64,000 nucleotides of DNA, from the NCBI GenBank assembly GCA_964580185.1, contig CAZOJQ010000011.1, positions 1 to 64,000 on the forward strand. The letters are read 5' to 3'. Positions 16,377-25,779 of this stretch are shown here, one piece after another. Source of the stretch: CAYWWY01 sp964580185 (GTDB taxonomy: Bacteria; Thermotogota; Thermotogae; MWEM01). Below the pieces are notes generated by a model. The model had not been told where the DNA came from. It saw only the letters and a list, made by a program, of their open reading frames with translations, and made no database searches. The position numbers were made by a program, and so were the translations under genes. Numbering within the stretch: position 1 is the first letter of the stretch; the number at the start of each line of letters is the position of its first letter.

Positions 16377-18033
16377 CGAGGAAATCGCCAGCAAAACAAA
16401 AACCCTTCCCATTACCGACATTTGCGCAAATCTGAAAATCCCGGGCGACATGATCCAACCTTTCGGGAAAGGGATCGCCAAGATCGATCACACCTACCTG
16501 CAAACATTGGACAGCAAACCCAAAGGAAAACTGATCATGGTCACTGCCATTACTCCCACGCCTGCAGGAGAAGGGAAGACAACGACCAGTATCGGATTGA
16601 CCCTCGCATTGAATCGTTTGGGAAAATCCTCGGTGGTCACCCTTCGAGAACCTTCTTTGGGACCGGTGTTTGGCGTTAAAGGAGGCGCTACGGGAGGGGG
16701 GCGCGCGCAAGTCCTTCCAATGGATGCCATCAACCTCCACTTCACCGGAGACATCCATGCCGTATCCACCGCCCACAATCTTCTTTCAGCCCTAATCGAC
16801 GCTCATCTGCACCATGGAAATGGCAAGAATATCGACCCTTCCTCCATATTTTGGCCTCGGGTGATGGACATGAACGACCGGAGCTTGCGCAGTATCATCG
16901 TGGGGTTGGGGGGAGGATCGAATGGAGTCATTCGTGAGGACGCCTTCATGATCAGCGTCGCTTCCGAAGTGATGGCCATCCTTTGCCTTTCCCGGGATCT
17001 GGAAGACTTGAAAAACCGAATGGCGCGGATCATGATCGGACTCGATCGGGATCGAAACCCTGTCTTTGCTTCGGATGTTCAAGCTCAAGGGGCCATGGCC
17101 GCTTTGATGAAATACGCGATCAACCCCAATATTGTTCAGACCACAGAAAATACCCCGGCTCTGATCCATGGGGGACCTTTTGCCAATATCGCTCATGGAA
17201 CCAATTCCATCATATCCACCAACATGGCGCTGAGAATGTGCGACTATACCATAACTGAAACAGGATTTGCAGCGGATCTCGGGGCAGAAAAGTTTTTTGA
17301 CTTTGTCACGCGCGTTGGCGGTTTTTGGCCAGACGGAGTGGTTTTGGTCGCCTCTATTCGCGCGCTCAAAATGCACGGCGGGTTATCGAAAAAGGAGTTG
17401 GGCCAAGAAGACGTAGCAGCTATGGTCAAAGGCTTTGAAAACCTGAAGGTTCATATTGAAAACCTCCGCAAGTTCGGGATTCCCGTAGTAGTGGCTGTCA
17501 ATCGATTCCCGGGCGACTCACCCCGCGAGGTGGATCACTTGATCGAACTGGTCCAGCAGAACGGCGCAGCAATCTCTTTGAGCGAGGTGTGGGAAAAAGG
17601 CTCCGAAGGGGGCATTGATATGGCCAAAAAAGTCATTGAGATGGCGAGCCAACCAACTGCCGACCCGAAACGCCTCTATCAGTTGGACCAACCCTTGGAA
17701 GATAAGATTGAAGTGATTGCGAAAGAAATATATCGAGCCGCGAACGTGGAATATATGCCCGATGCGCGCCGATCCATCCGTCGCTTCTCGAAAGATTTTG
17801 GCCACCTTCCTGTAATCATTGCCAAAACACAAGCCTCCCTTTCCGACGACCCCAAAAAGATCGGAGCGCCAAAAGATTACCCCTTTACCGTACGCGATAT
17901 TTCGGTTCGTTCCGGCGCGGGGTTTGTTGTCGTGTTCGCAGGCGACATCATGACGATGCCCGGGTTGCCTAAATCCCCAGCCGCAAATCTGATCGATATC
18001 GATGCTTCGGGAAAGATCAGTGGTCTTTTCTGA
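16366..18033 (+). CDS. fhs: Formate--tetrahydrofolate ligase
   Basis: A 555-residue formyl-THF synthetase, which makes 10-formyl-THF from formate, ATP and THF for purine, fMet and one-carbon metabolism. The P-loop reads TPTPAGEGKTTT near residue 62, followed by REPSLGPVFGVKGGATGGG, a family signature. The C-terminal region shows RSGAGFVVVFAGDIMTMPGLP. The length is exactly that of the family. I use the ATG at 16366 (preceded by GGGGGTGA) over an in-frame codon inside nusB. From memory, Thermotoga has the same efp/asp23/nusB/fhs order. Acetogenic use is not implied; no other Wood-Ljungdahl genes are here. Confidence 0.97.
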   Translation: MLNDEEIASKTKTLPITDICANLKIPGDMIQPFGKGIAKIDHTYLQTLDSKPKGKLIMVTAITPTPAGEGKTTTSIGLTLALNRLGKSSVVTLREPSLGPVFGVKGGATGGGRAQVLPMDAINLHFTGDIHAVSTAHNLLSALIDAHLHHGNGKNIDPSSIFWPRVMDMNDRSLRSIIVGLGGGSNGVIREDAFMISVASEVMAILCLSRDLEDLKNRMARIMIGLDRDRNPVFASDVQAQGAMAALMKYAINPNIVQTTENTPALIHGGPFANIAHGTNSIISTNMALRMCDYTITETGFAADLGAEKFFDFVTRVGGFWPDGVVLVASIRALKMHGGLSKKELGQEDVAAMVKGFENLKVHIENLRKFGIPVVVAVNRFPGDSPREVDHLIELVQQNGAAISLSEVWEKGSEGGIDMAKKVIEMASQPTADPKRLYQLDQPLEDKIEVIAKEIYRAANVEYMPDARRSIRRFSKDFGHLPVIIAKTQASLSDDPKKIGAPKDYPFTVRDISVRSGAGFVVVFAGDIMTMPGLPKSPAANLIDIDASGKISGLF

Positions 18034-19379
18034 TTGCAGCCACTTCTTTCTTTGGTTTGGGAATCAGCACAAAAGCAGCGATCGAATACCTGAGAGCTTC
18101 TGAATCGGGACCATTGTTCCTATCCCATAAAGACACGCTCACCCAGCGAGACAAAGAATGGTTGGAAGAACGGGGCGTATCATATGAACATGGGGGTCAC
18201 ACCCTGAAGGCCTTACAAAGCCATCGGATCGTTGTCAGTCCTTCGGTTCCTCCGACCCAACCAATGATTGTGGAAGCTCATCGGCGCGGCATTCCGGTCT
18301 TGACGGATCTGGATCTGGTTGCCGATCGAATCGGGCCCAATCATCGAACCGTTGGAATTACAGGGACCAATGGAAAAACGACATCGGTTGAATGGCTCAC
18401 CCATATTCTCAACCAGTCCGATGAAGCCATCGCTTTGGGCAATATCGGCCAATCCGCTGCTCATTTCTTCTTGCAAAACCCCTCTTGGCGCGGTCGATTT
18501 ATCGTCTTCGAGCTAAGCAGTTTTCAACTCCATTACATCCACTCCCTATCCATAGACATTGGGATTCTATTGAACATAACCCCGGATCATCTTTCCTGGC
18601 ACGGCAGTATGGAACGGTATCGAAAAGACAAACTCCGGATTATCGAACGCTCCAGACAGGTGTCTATTTTACAGGAACAAGATCGAATCTCCTTCGGGAT
18701 CCCGATGAACGATTCAATTCGGACCGTATCCTCCACTCATCCAGGTGTGGCCTGTCTGATCGATTTATCGGGAAAGCAGTTCCGAATTCGCCTCCCGAAT
18801 CAGGAAGCTGACATATCCTTTGAACAGATCCAGCTTCAAGGATTTCACAATTTGCTCAATGGAGCGCACGTTGTATTGTCTGCCCTTCTTCTCGGCACGG
18901 ACCCTGCAACCATTCAAAAGGGACTCGACTCCTACACCCCTTCGGAGCACCGGATGGAGGTCTTCCATACACAAGGCTCCACTCTTTTTGTGAACGATTC
19001 AAAAGCTACGAATTTGGATGCCACTGTCAAAGCAATTCAAACCTTTGGTAATGGGCAGAAAAATATCATCCTTCTCGCAGGGGGGTGCCCAAAAGGAGAT
19101 CAATTCGAAGCGCTCGGTACCGAAGGACAGGAGCATATCCGAATAGCGCTTCTGTGTGGGGATAGCGCACCATTGATCTCCCGAGCCATGGAAGGAAGGA
19201 TTCCGTACGAAACCTTTCCTCAATGGCCTTTGGCCATCAAACGGGCAATCGAACTGATCCGGGGTGATGAAGTGATCCTGTTCAGCCCCGCGGGTTCGAG
19301 TTTTGACTTTTTTTCCGACTACGCCCAAAGGGGTAAGCAATTCAAGAAGTGGATATTGGATGAACTCTCTCATAAATAG
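18030..19379 (+). CDS. murD: UDP-N-acetylmuramoylalanine--D-glutamate ligase
   Basis: A Mur ligase of the MurD type that adds D-Glu to UDP-MurNAc-L-Ala. The ATP loop GITGTNGKTTS, the central FELSSFQL and the KATN motif (NDSKATNLDAT) identify MurD rather than MurC or MurF. The start is uncertain. A TTG at 18057 would cut the N-terminal nucleotide-binding motif, whereas reading from CTG 18030 or ATT 18033 (overlapping the fhs stop) keeps SFFGLGIST, which resembles the first MurD glycine-rich turn. I extended it to 18030 for that reason. It is unusual to find murD outside a division/cell-wall cluster. Confidence 0.9.
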   Translation: MIAATSFFGLGISTKAAIEYLRASESGPLFLSHKDTLTQRDKEWLEERGVSYEHGGHTLKALQSHRIVVSPSVPPTQPMIVEAHRRGIPVLTDLDLVADRIGPNHRTVGITGTNGKTTSVEWLTHILNQSDEAIALGNIGQSAAHFFLQNPSWRGRFIVFELSSFQLHYIHSLSIDIGILLNITPDHLSWHGSMERYRKDKLRIIERSRQVSILQEQDRISFGIPMNDSIRTVSSTHPGVACLIDLSGKQFRIRLPNQEADISFEQIQLQGFHNLLNGAHVVLSALLLGTDPATIQKGLDSYTPSEHRMEVFHTQGSTLFVNDSKATNLDATVKAIQTFGNGQKNIILLAGGCPKGDQFEALGTEGQEHIRIALLCGDSAPLISRAMEGRIPYETFPQWPLAIKRAIELIRGDEVILFSPAGSSFDFFSDYAQRGKQFKKWILDELSHK

Positions 19380-19463
19380 CCAAATTTGGGAAGAATTCGC
19401 CAATCTTCCTCGTCTATTCCCTGGGAATCAAGCGGTATACATGGAAACATAAACCAGACATAA

Positions 19464-19493
19464 TTGGAATAGGGGTAACCTATGGTGTATAAT
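19464..19493 (+). promoter_or_regulatory. Sigma-70 promoter of the beta-helix lipoprotein
   Basis: TTGGAA (19464-19469) and a perfect TATAAT (19488-19493) are 18 bases apart. The expected transcript starts near 19500, which makes the TTG at 19549 a better start codon than one at 19498. Confidence 0.55.
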
Positions 19494-19548
19494 TGCTTTG
19501 AGGGTTCTTTCTTATGATTTGTTCCTTTTTTGGGGGAGGCGATTGCCT

Positions 19549-21708
19549 TTGAGTCGGTTTCGACACCATCGAAAGATCTATCAATCGACCGCAGTTATTG
19601 TTTTGGCGTGTGTATCGTTTTTGCTTTCTTGTATGCCTGCGCAAAACTCCATCAAACCACCCAGCACGGAGATTATTCGCATTCAAACCAAATATGGCCC
19701 CTCAGGAGTAGTCATTGAGGTAACCGGAAGAGACGAACGAACCCCTGTTGAAGAGTTGTTTTACGTATACTGGGTCGGAAGCACGGTCGAAGCGACCACT
19801 ACCTCAACAAAGATTCAAATCGATTCTCATTTGCTGGGAGAAGGGACCCACACATTCCGCGTAGCCGCGGTGAACCACTATAATCTTGCCGATCCTGAAC
19901 CCCCTCAAAGAGAATTCAAAGTGGATCTGACCCCACCACCCACGCCCACAGCTACTGCATATCTGGAATCCGGGCAGATCTATTTCTCCTTATCCCTGCC
20001 CGAACCACCCGATGACTTTGCGGGATATACCATCCAAGCCCAGACGCCAGGAAACGATCCACACGTCTATACAGCGCACGGTCGGGAACATGTCATCCCC
20101 GCTGTACGCGCGGAATATACCTTCCAAATCAAAGCCTTTGACGATGTGGGGAACCATTCTCAACCCTTTGCGTTTGCGTTAAACGTAACGGAAGATCGGC
20201 CCCCATATATCAAAAACCCCCTTCCCGAACGGATCGGGTCGACGCATCGAGAGATTGAGCTGGATGTTCGGGATGACTGGGATCATCCGGAAGACATTAC
20301 TATTACAGCCACCCTCACAACCATCCCCTTAGAAGTCCGTCCCCCAATGATTCGAATTCCTGCTTCTCACCAACCCCGTGAAGGCAAGAACGCCCTATTG
20401 ATCATACTGATCGACAAACAGGGCAATCAAACCAGTATTACCCATCCCCTGTATATTGACCTAACCCCTCCTGAGACACCGTACCAACCCAGGTTATCCA
20501 ATATGTTCGGAGGGTATTTTTTAAGCTGGAATCTCCAGGATGACGCGCAATCCTACCGGATCTATGGACTGAACGAAGGGGAAGACGACTGGATTTTGCT
20601 GGATGAAACCCGACAGAACCAAATTCTTCTATCTGAACGGTTCTTGCAGTACTCGGTCAGCGCCTTGGATAATGTGGAAAACGAGAGCTTGCGCTCATAT
20701 CCTGTCCGAACCTACCCCGAAAAGTATGTCCCCGTCGTATCTGCGGAAGAATTAACGGTATTCCAGGACAACACATTGCTAACGACTCTGTTCTCGCCAT
20801 ACATCATCCGAAACCCTGTTCAGATCCCGCAAAACGTTACTGTAGCCTTGGAGCGAGGTATAGAGATCATATTTGAAGAAGAGGGTCGTTTCGAGATCCT
20901 TGGCGAACTCATCACCTATCCTTCGGAAACCGAACGAAGGACGCGATTTCGCCATGAAACCGATTCTCTCCTTCCGGGATTGATCATTCAGGGTGGAAGC
21001 GTGTGGTTGGAAAACTTGGATAGCATAGGAACTGGAGGAACATGGGCTCAAATTTCCCACCATGGGAGCTTTCAGGGAATCAACCTTTCTGTCTTGGGAT
21101 TTGAAGAAGTCTTCAGTGTTTATGACTTGGAATCCCTTCTTGTCAGCAATTCTCAATTTGAAACGGGTAGTTTGCTGCGCGGAAACAGCGCCAAAAATAC
21201 GCGCATAATGGATTCCATTATCCACGCGTCAAATGCAATCGACTTGACTGGGGCGGTTGAATTGTGCATCTCGGGAAGCATTATTCAAGCAACGGAAATT
21301 GCCATCCAGCTTCGGGACCTGTCCAATCTACAATTAACCCAAACATCGATTCATGCCCCAACAGCCATTGAAGCCAGCAAATTCTGCACCATCGATGGTG
21401 TGGATGTCTATATCGAAGCCGGTGAAACGGGATTTCTGTTATCCAGCGCTTCCACCTTGAATCTGAGAAGAAGCGAAGTTATGGGCGCAACCAATGGGAT
21501 CCATATCCGAAGCAGTGGATATCTGTATCTTTCCGAAAGCTTTATCCAGGACTGTGTCACAGGCATCCGCGCTGAAAATAGCGATCTCCGAGTGGTAGAC
21601 ACCCATATCCGCTCAAACCGAATTGGGATGGTAATCGAAGGCAGGCACACCCTTTCGGAAGAATCGGTAACCTATTCCGATAATGAACGGGACACCGTTA
21701 TTCGGTAA
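19549..21708 (+). CDS. Large lipoprotein with fibronectin III-like and beta-helix regions
   Basis: A 719-residue exported protein with a basic N-terminus, a hydrophobic helix and a lipobox (SFLLSC near residue 28). Residues about 40-400 contain several Ig/FN3-like beta modules with recurring LTPP(T/E)P linkers. The C-terminal part (about 480-719) reads as short hydrophobic repeats (SNSQFETGS, IMDSIIHAS, CISGSIIQAT, LTQTSIHAP), typical of a right-handed parallel beta-helix. The TTG start at 19549 follows GGGGGAGGC. Function is unknown; surface binding of a polysaccharide is plausible from the fold types. It ends 11 bases inside the convergent glycosyltransferase gene. Confidence 0.75.
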   Translation: MSRFRHHRKIYQSTAVIVLACVSFLLSCMPAQNSIKPPSTEIIRIQTKYGPSGVVIEVTGRDERTPVEELFYVYWVGSTVEATTTSTKIQIDSHLLGEGTHTFRVAAVNHYNLADPEPPQREFKVDLTPPPTPTATAYLESGQIYFSLSLPEPPDDFAGYTIQAQTPGNDPHVYTAHGREHVIPAVRAEYTFQIKAFDDVGNHSQPFAFALNVTEDRPPYIKNPLPERIGSTHREIELDVRDDWDHPEDITITATLTTIPLEVRPPMIRIPASHQPREGKNALLIILIDKQGNQTSITHPLYIDLTPPETPYQPRLSNMFGGYFLSWNLQDDAQSYRIYGLNEGEDDWILLDETRQNQILLSERFLQYSVSALDNVENESLRSYPVRTYPEKYVPVVSAEELTVFQDNTLLTTLFSPYIIRNPVQIPQNVTVALERGIEIIFEEEGRFEILGELITYPSETERRTRFRHETDSLLPGLIIQGGSVWLENLDSIGTGGTWAQISHHGSFQGINLSVLGFEEVFSVYDLESLLVSNSQFETGSLLRGNSAKNTRIMDSIIHASNAIDLTGAVELCISGSIIQATEIAIQLRDLSNLQLTQTSIHAPTAIEASKFCTIDGVDVYIEAGETGFLLSSASTLNLRRSEVMGATNGIHIRSSGYLYLSESFIQDCVTGIRAENSDLRVVDTHIRSNRIGMVIEGRHTLSEESVTYSDNERDTVIR

Positions 21709-22930
21709 ATTTCATCTCCCAAATCTCTTTCAATTGCTGCTTCATCGTACGCGCTCTGCGCATCTGTTCTTCGACGACCGCTTCCGCTCGATCATGGTCC
21801 ATATCTTGGGTCTGCTCCACAAAAGAAGCCACTCGGGCATAGTATATGGGGACCAACGATTGAATCAACCCGTCTCTCAATTCATGATTGCGGTAGAGCG
21901 AAGCAAACCGAAACACCAGCTCCAACCAATCGACACTTTCAATCAGGCCCGATTCCTCCACACTCTTCCACCGTTTGGATGCCGCTGGATCAAAGTGGGT
22001 CATCAGAAAGTCTTTCTGCTGGCAAAAAAGGGTTCGTGAGCGGTTCCGAAGGTTTTCCAAATCCACCACCAAAGGCTCCAGCTCTACCTCAGGAATCGTC
22101 CCCATAATTGGAGCATCCTCCAACGCCTCTTCATTGCCCTTCCAAATGGATTGATAAACCTCCATCATCGTGAACAATGTCCCTACCACTTGAGAAAACA
22201 TGGGACCCAAGTGCTTACCAGGATCTTTCACATCATGAATCTTTGCCCCCAGAGCGGCTTGAGCGATGGGAAGCTCTGCTTCGCACAGCGCGACCGTGGT
22301 CATCCAAATATCGATACCAAAGCGTGCCACATCTGTTTCCCAAACGACATCGGGTTTTTGAATATACCGTTCAATCATGGAAGCGCTTACGCCAAAATCA
22401 CCCCCAATGGGTTGGCGGACTCTCCGATTGTACAACATGCAAGTCAACGGATAACAGATGTGATTGGTGATCGTTCCGTCATACTTGTGCCTTTGGTAAA
22501 AAGGTGTGATGTAGGACACCTTTCCATCCAAAATGGGTCGAGCCAATAAATCAACCCAATGAGGTCGGACACTGCGAAGGTCCGAATCCAATAGGACCAA
22601 ACAACGGGATTCAAGGATATGCGCTGCTTCCATTATGCTTCTTAGAGCGCTTCCCTTCCCGGGGAGCCCCTCATAAACAAAACTCAGTTTGGGAACGTCC
22701 CCGGTCTCTGTCTCCATAAATACCTTCTGTGTTTTGTCTCGACTGCCACCATCGGAATTGAAGATGCATCCCCTTCCTCCGAAATATTGTTCAATTCCTT
22801 GATACGCTTGCTGCACCACGAATGCGACAGTGGATTCGTTCTCATAACTGGGAATGCCCACCACCACATCGATCCCTTTGGGCAACTGTTCGAGTGCCTT
22901 TTTTGTTTCAGTTCTCAATGCACTGCTCAT
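21698..22930 (-). CDS. GT-A glycosyltransferase, glucosylglycerate/mannosylglycerate synthase-like
   Basis: A 410-residue soluble glycosyltransferase. The N-terminal GT-A domain shows VVVGIPSYENE, FNSDGGSRDKT and the metal-binding LLDSDLRS. PFYQRHKYDGTITN and RQPIGGDFG follow; I recall this pattern from glucosylglycerate and mannosylglycerate synthase-like enzymes that make compatible solutes from a sugar nucleotide and glycerate. The C-terminal helical part covers about 270-410. It is the last gene of the RpiR-ABC transporter operon, 18 bases after the ATPase gene, with an AGGAGGTG ribosome binding site. A solute role would fit the Thermotogota-like signals, but donor and acceptor cannot be assigned from sequence alone. 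Confidence 0.72.
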   Translation of the reverse strand: MSSALRTETKKALEQLPKGIDVVVGIPSYENESTVAFVVQQAYQGIEQYFGGRGCIFNSDGGSRDKTQKVFMETETGDVPKLSFVYEGLPGKGSALRSIMEAAHILESRCLVLLDSDLRSVRPHWVDLLARPILDGKVSYITPFYQRHKYDGTITNHICYPLTCMLYNRRVRQPIGGDFGVSASMIERYIQKPDVVWETDVARFGIDIWMTTVALCEAELPIAQAALGAKIHDVKDPGKHLGPMFSQVVGTLFTMMEVYQSIWKGNEEALEDAPIMGTIPEVELEPLVVDLENLRNRSRTLFCQQKDFLMTHFDPAASKRWKSVEESGLIESVDWLELVFRFASLYRNHELRDGLIQSLVPIYYARVASFVEQTQDMDHDRAEAVVEEQMRRARTMKQQLKEIWEMKFTE

Positions 22931-22947
22931 GGCACACCTCCTTTTTT

Positions 22948-24033
22948 TTAGATCAATTTTTGGGTCTGGGGGTCAAACAGACAGATTCTCTCAGGGTTGA
23001 TGTAGAATGTATGGCGACTCCCATCTTCCAGGATCTCATCCCCCGGAATCCGGATGACAATCCGTCCCTCTTCGAATCCCAAATGGATAATCGTCTCAGC
23101 GCCCAACCGTTCGGAAAAATAGATGGTTCCGCTGATCGGAATAAAGGATTCTTGTTGGGCATGATGAATGTTTTCCGGACGGATACCCAGGATCAGTCGA
23201 TCATACCCCCCCTCCTCGACAATGGAACGCATTATCTCGGGGCAAGGAAGGGTGAAGTCTTTCGAGACCAATTTCATTTTCCCTTCTTGCACGCGGATTT
23301 CCACATCCACGAAATTCATCTGAGGAGAACCGATAAACCCGGCAATAAAGGTATTGGCTGGGCGAAGGTAAATCTGATCTGGCGTATCGATCTGATGGAT
23401 CACTCCGCTTTTCATAACGGCGATCTTGTCCCCCATCGTCATTGCTTCCACCTGATCGTGTGTAACATAGACCGTTGTGGTCCCTATCTTCTGCTGTAAT
23501 TTCTTCAATTCGCTCCGCATGGTAACGCGCAAAAGCGCATCCAGATTGGAAAGAGGTTCATCCATCAACAGCACGGCAGGCTCGAGCACAATCGCTCGGG
23601 CTACGGCAACCCGCTGCCGTTGTCCACCGGACAGCTGAGCAGGATAGCGATCCAGAAGCTCGGAGATGCTTAGTAATTCTGATGTCTCCTGAAGCCTTTT
23701 CTGAATCTCCTCTTTCGAAAATTTCTTGATCTTCATAGGGTAGGCGATATTGTCACGAACCTTCATATGGGGCCAAACCGCATAGCTCTGGAACACCATG
23801 GCAATATCCCGGTTTCTCGGTTGAAGATGGGTTACCTCCATATCGTTGAACCGGATGGCTCCGGATGTTACCTGCTCCAAACCAGAAATACACCGCAGCA
23901 ACGTCGTCTTGCCACATCCCGAAGGACCCAACAGAACCACAAATTTGCCATCTTCGATTTCCAGATCCACCCCATCCAGGGCGCGAACCGTTCCAAAGTG
24001 CTTGTGAACCGCTTGAATGAATACTTTGGCCAA
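22948..24033 (-). CDS. Sugar ABC transporter ATP-binding protein (MalK/UgpC type)
   Basis: A 361-residue ABC ATPase. Walker A is GPSGCGKTT, the signature is LSGGQRQRVAVARA, Walker B is LLMDEP and the switch His follows in VYVTHD. The C-terminal TOBE/OB region (about 240-361) is characteristic of MalK, MsmK and UgpC carbohydrate importers. I chose TTG 24033 (MAKVFIQ) because GAGAGGGTGA lies five bases upstream; a GTG at 24042 would overlap that element. It energises the two permeases encoded immediately upstream. Confidence 0.95.
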   Translation of the reverse strand: MAKVFIQAVHKHFGTVRALDGVDLEIEDGKFVVLLGPSGCGKTTLLRCISGLEQVTSGAIRFNDMEVTHLQPRNRDIAMVFQSYAVWPHMKVRDNIAYPMKIKKFSKEEIQKRLQETSELLSISELLDRYPAQLSGGQRQRVAVARAIVLEPAVLLMDEPLSNLDALLRVTMRSELKKLQQKIGTTTVYVTHDQVEAMTMGDKIAVMKSGVIHQIDTPDQIYLRPANTFIAGFIGSPQMNFVDVEIRVQEGKMKLVSKDFTLPCPEIMRSIVEEGGYDRLILGIRPENIHHAQQESFIPISGTIYFSERLGAETIIHLGFEEGRIVIRIPGDEILEDGSRHTFYINPERICLFDPQTQKLI

Positions 24034-24046
24034 AACAATCACCCTC

Positions 24047-24844
24047 TCATTTCAAGGATATGCCCCACATGCTCATGAGGTATTTCCGTGTAAAGAAAAT
24101 AAAAATCATTGCCGGTACAGCCATGACTGTTCCAGCCGCAAACTTGAAGTAATCCGGGGATGTCATCGCAGTGTTCAGGATATGGGCTGGCAGCGTGCGG
24201 TTGACTAGGGTAAGGACAGCGGCTACGAATACTTCATTCCACGAGAGAATGAAGGCGTAAATCGCCGAAGCCGCAAGACCCGGTAAAGCGAGTGGGAGCG
24301 TAATCCGCAAAAAAGACCCGAACCGGCTCAAACCAAAGACCATCCCAGCTTCTTCGTATTCCACGGAAATCCCGCTGAGAATCCCGGATGTAATGATGAC
24401 GATAAAGGGGAGAATCATCGATGTATGGGCCAAAGAAACGCCCAAAATCGTGTCATTCAATCCGATCCGCAAATATACGGTAATCAAAGGTACGGCAATA
24501 ATCAATACAGGAAAAGACCGAGTCATCAAAACAATGATCCGGAGCAGGTTTTTCCCTTTGAATACATACCGCGCAAGAACATAAGCAGCCGGAAGTCCGA
24601 TCAGAAAAGAGATCAGAATCGACCATAAGGCTACCTGAACACTATTCAATGTCGCTTCCCATCCTTTCAAACGAACAAAAAGCGATTCCAGGTGGTTCAA
24701 GGTCAGCGAACGGGGTAGGATCTGATCCATCTTGTAATATTCGGTAGAGGGGGTGAGAGAAGCAATCACGATCATAAAGACTGGCCCCACAAACCATGCG
24801 AAAATCAGCACGCTCACGATCAGAATGACAATCTTTTTGATCAC
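24047..24844 (-). CDS. Sugar ABC transporter permease (MalG type)
   Basis: A 265-residue inner-membrane permease with six predicted helices and the MalG-family EAA loop (EEAGMVFGLSRFGSFLRITLPLALPG near residue 170), which docks on the ATPase. The GTG start overlaps the stop of the other permease by four bases (GTGA) and has a GGGGGGA ribosome binding site. It pairs with the MalF-type permease at 24841-25707. Confidence 0.94.
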   Translation of the reverse strand: MIKKIVILIVSVLIFAWFVGPVFMIVIASLTPSTEYYKMDQILPRSLTLNHLESLFVRLKGWEATLNSVQVALWSILISFLIGLPAAYVLARYVFKGKNLLRIIVLMTRSFPVLIIAVPLITVYLRIGLNDTILGVSLAHTSMILPFIVIITSGILSGISVEYEEAGMVFGLSRFGSFLRITLPLALPGLAASAIYAFILSWNEVFVAAVLTLVNRTLPAHILNTAMTSPDYFKFAAGTVMAVPAMIFIFFTRKYLMSMWGISLK

Positions 24845-25707
24845 GCGAGTCCCCCCCTCTCTTCATATTTCTTCGGCCGGAAGAAAACCAGATACAGCCA
24901 ACTGATGATAACCGAAACCAGCGCAATCAGCAACCCATAAGCAGAGGCCATATTGGGATTATGCAGCTGGGTCTGATAATAATACGCCTCCCCTGCCATC
25001 ACCGGAATCCCTCGATCATTGAGAACCCAGACCACCCCGAAGATTTGGAAGGCAAATAGCGTTCGGATTAAAAGAGCTGCCATCATAGAAGGCCTCAGGA
25101 CAGGTAGAATGATGCGGGTAAACTTCTTCCATTTGGAAAAACCGAAGATATCGGCGGCTTCCAAATACTCTTTGTTCACTGCTTGAAGGCCCGCCAAAAG
25201 GATCACGAAGACAAGGGGTGTTGCCCTCCATATCTCTGTGATGATTATGACCCAAAACGCTCGATCCTGAACATGCCGACCGAGAAAATACATCGGGAAA
25301 TCGATCAAGCCCGTCATCACCAAAAACTTATTGAGCAACCCGGAGTACCCAAAGATGGTATAACTCATCAACGAAGCGGACACATCGCTTAAAGCCAAGG
25401 GGATGGCGATGATATACAAGATAAACAGATACCCTTTGAATCGTTGATTCACAAAAAGGGCCAGCGCAAGACCCAAAATCAACTGAAGCGGAACGATGAT
25501 CCCAGTAATGACCAGGGTATTTTGCAACGTTACCCAAAATTCGCCGGACCGGACAAGCCGTTCGAAATTCCCCCATGGACCTTGCGGACTGGAAAAAGCA
25601 AGAACAAAAGTCTGAATCAGGGGAATTCCCATAAACAAGATCAAATAGGCAATCAAGGGAGAAAACAGCAGAAACGGAACCGGATCTTTTTTGTAGACCA
25701 TCTCCAC
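24841..25707 (-). CDS. Sugar ABC transporter permease (MalF/UgpA type)
   Basis: A 288-residue permease with six transmembrane helices and an EAA loop (EYLEAADIFGFSKWKKFTRI, near residue 185) that contacts the ATPase. It lacks the extra N-terminal helices of E. coli MalF and resembles UgpA. The GTG start follows AGAAGGATGTGA. It lies downstream of the attenuator-like hairpin after the binding-protein gene, so expression is probably lower than that of the binding protein. Confidence 0.94.
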   Translation of the reverse strand: MEMVYKKDPVPFLLFSPLIAYLILFMGIPLIQTFVLAFSSPQGPWGNFERLVRSGEFWVTLQNTLVITGIIVPLQLILGLALALFVNQRFKGYLFILYIIAIPLALSDVSASLMSYTIFGYSGLLNKFLVMTGLIDFPMYFLGRHVQDRAFWVIIITEIWRATPLVFVILLAGLQAVNKEYLEAADIFGFSKWKKFTRIILPVLRPSMMAALLIRTLFAFQIFGVVWVLNDRGIPVMAGEAYYYQTQLHNPNMASAYGLLIALVSVIISWLYLVFFRPKKYEERGGLA

Positions 25708-25734
25708 TCACATCCTTCTGGAATTGGATTGTCG

Positions 25735-25765
25735 AAAAAAGATCGGGAGCCCTTTCGGGCTCCCG
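25735..25765 (-). terminator. Hairpin with U-tract between the binding-protein and permease genes
   Basis: On the minus strand CGGGAGCCC and GGGCTCCCG form a perfect 9-bp stem around a four-base GAAA loop, followed after ATC by six Ts. It meets intrinsic-terminator criteria. Because the operon continues, it probably acts as a partial terminator or 3' stabiliser that raises binding-protein levels over permease levels. Confidence 0.8.
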
Positions 25766-25779
25766 CATCTCCTGCTGTT

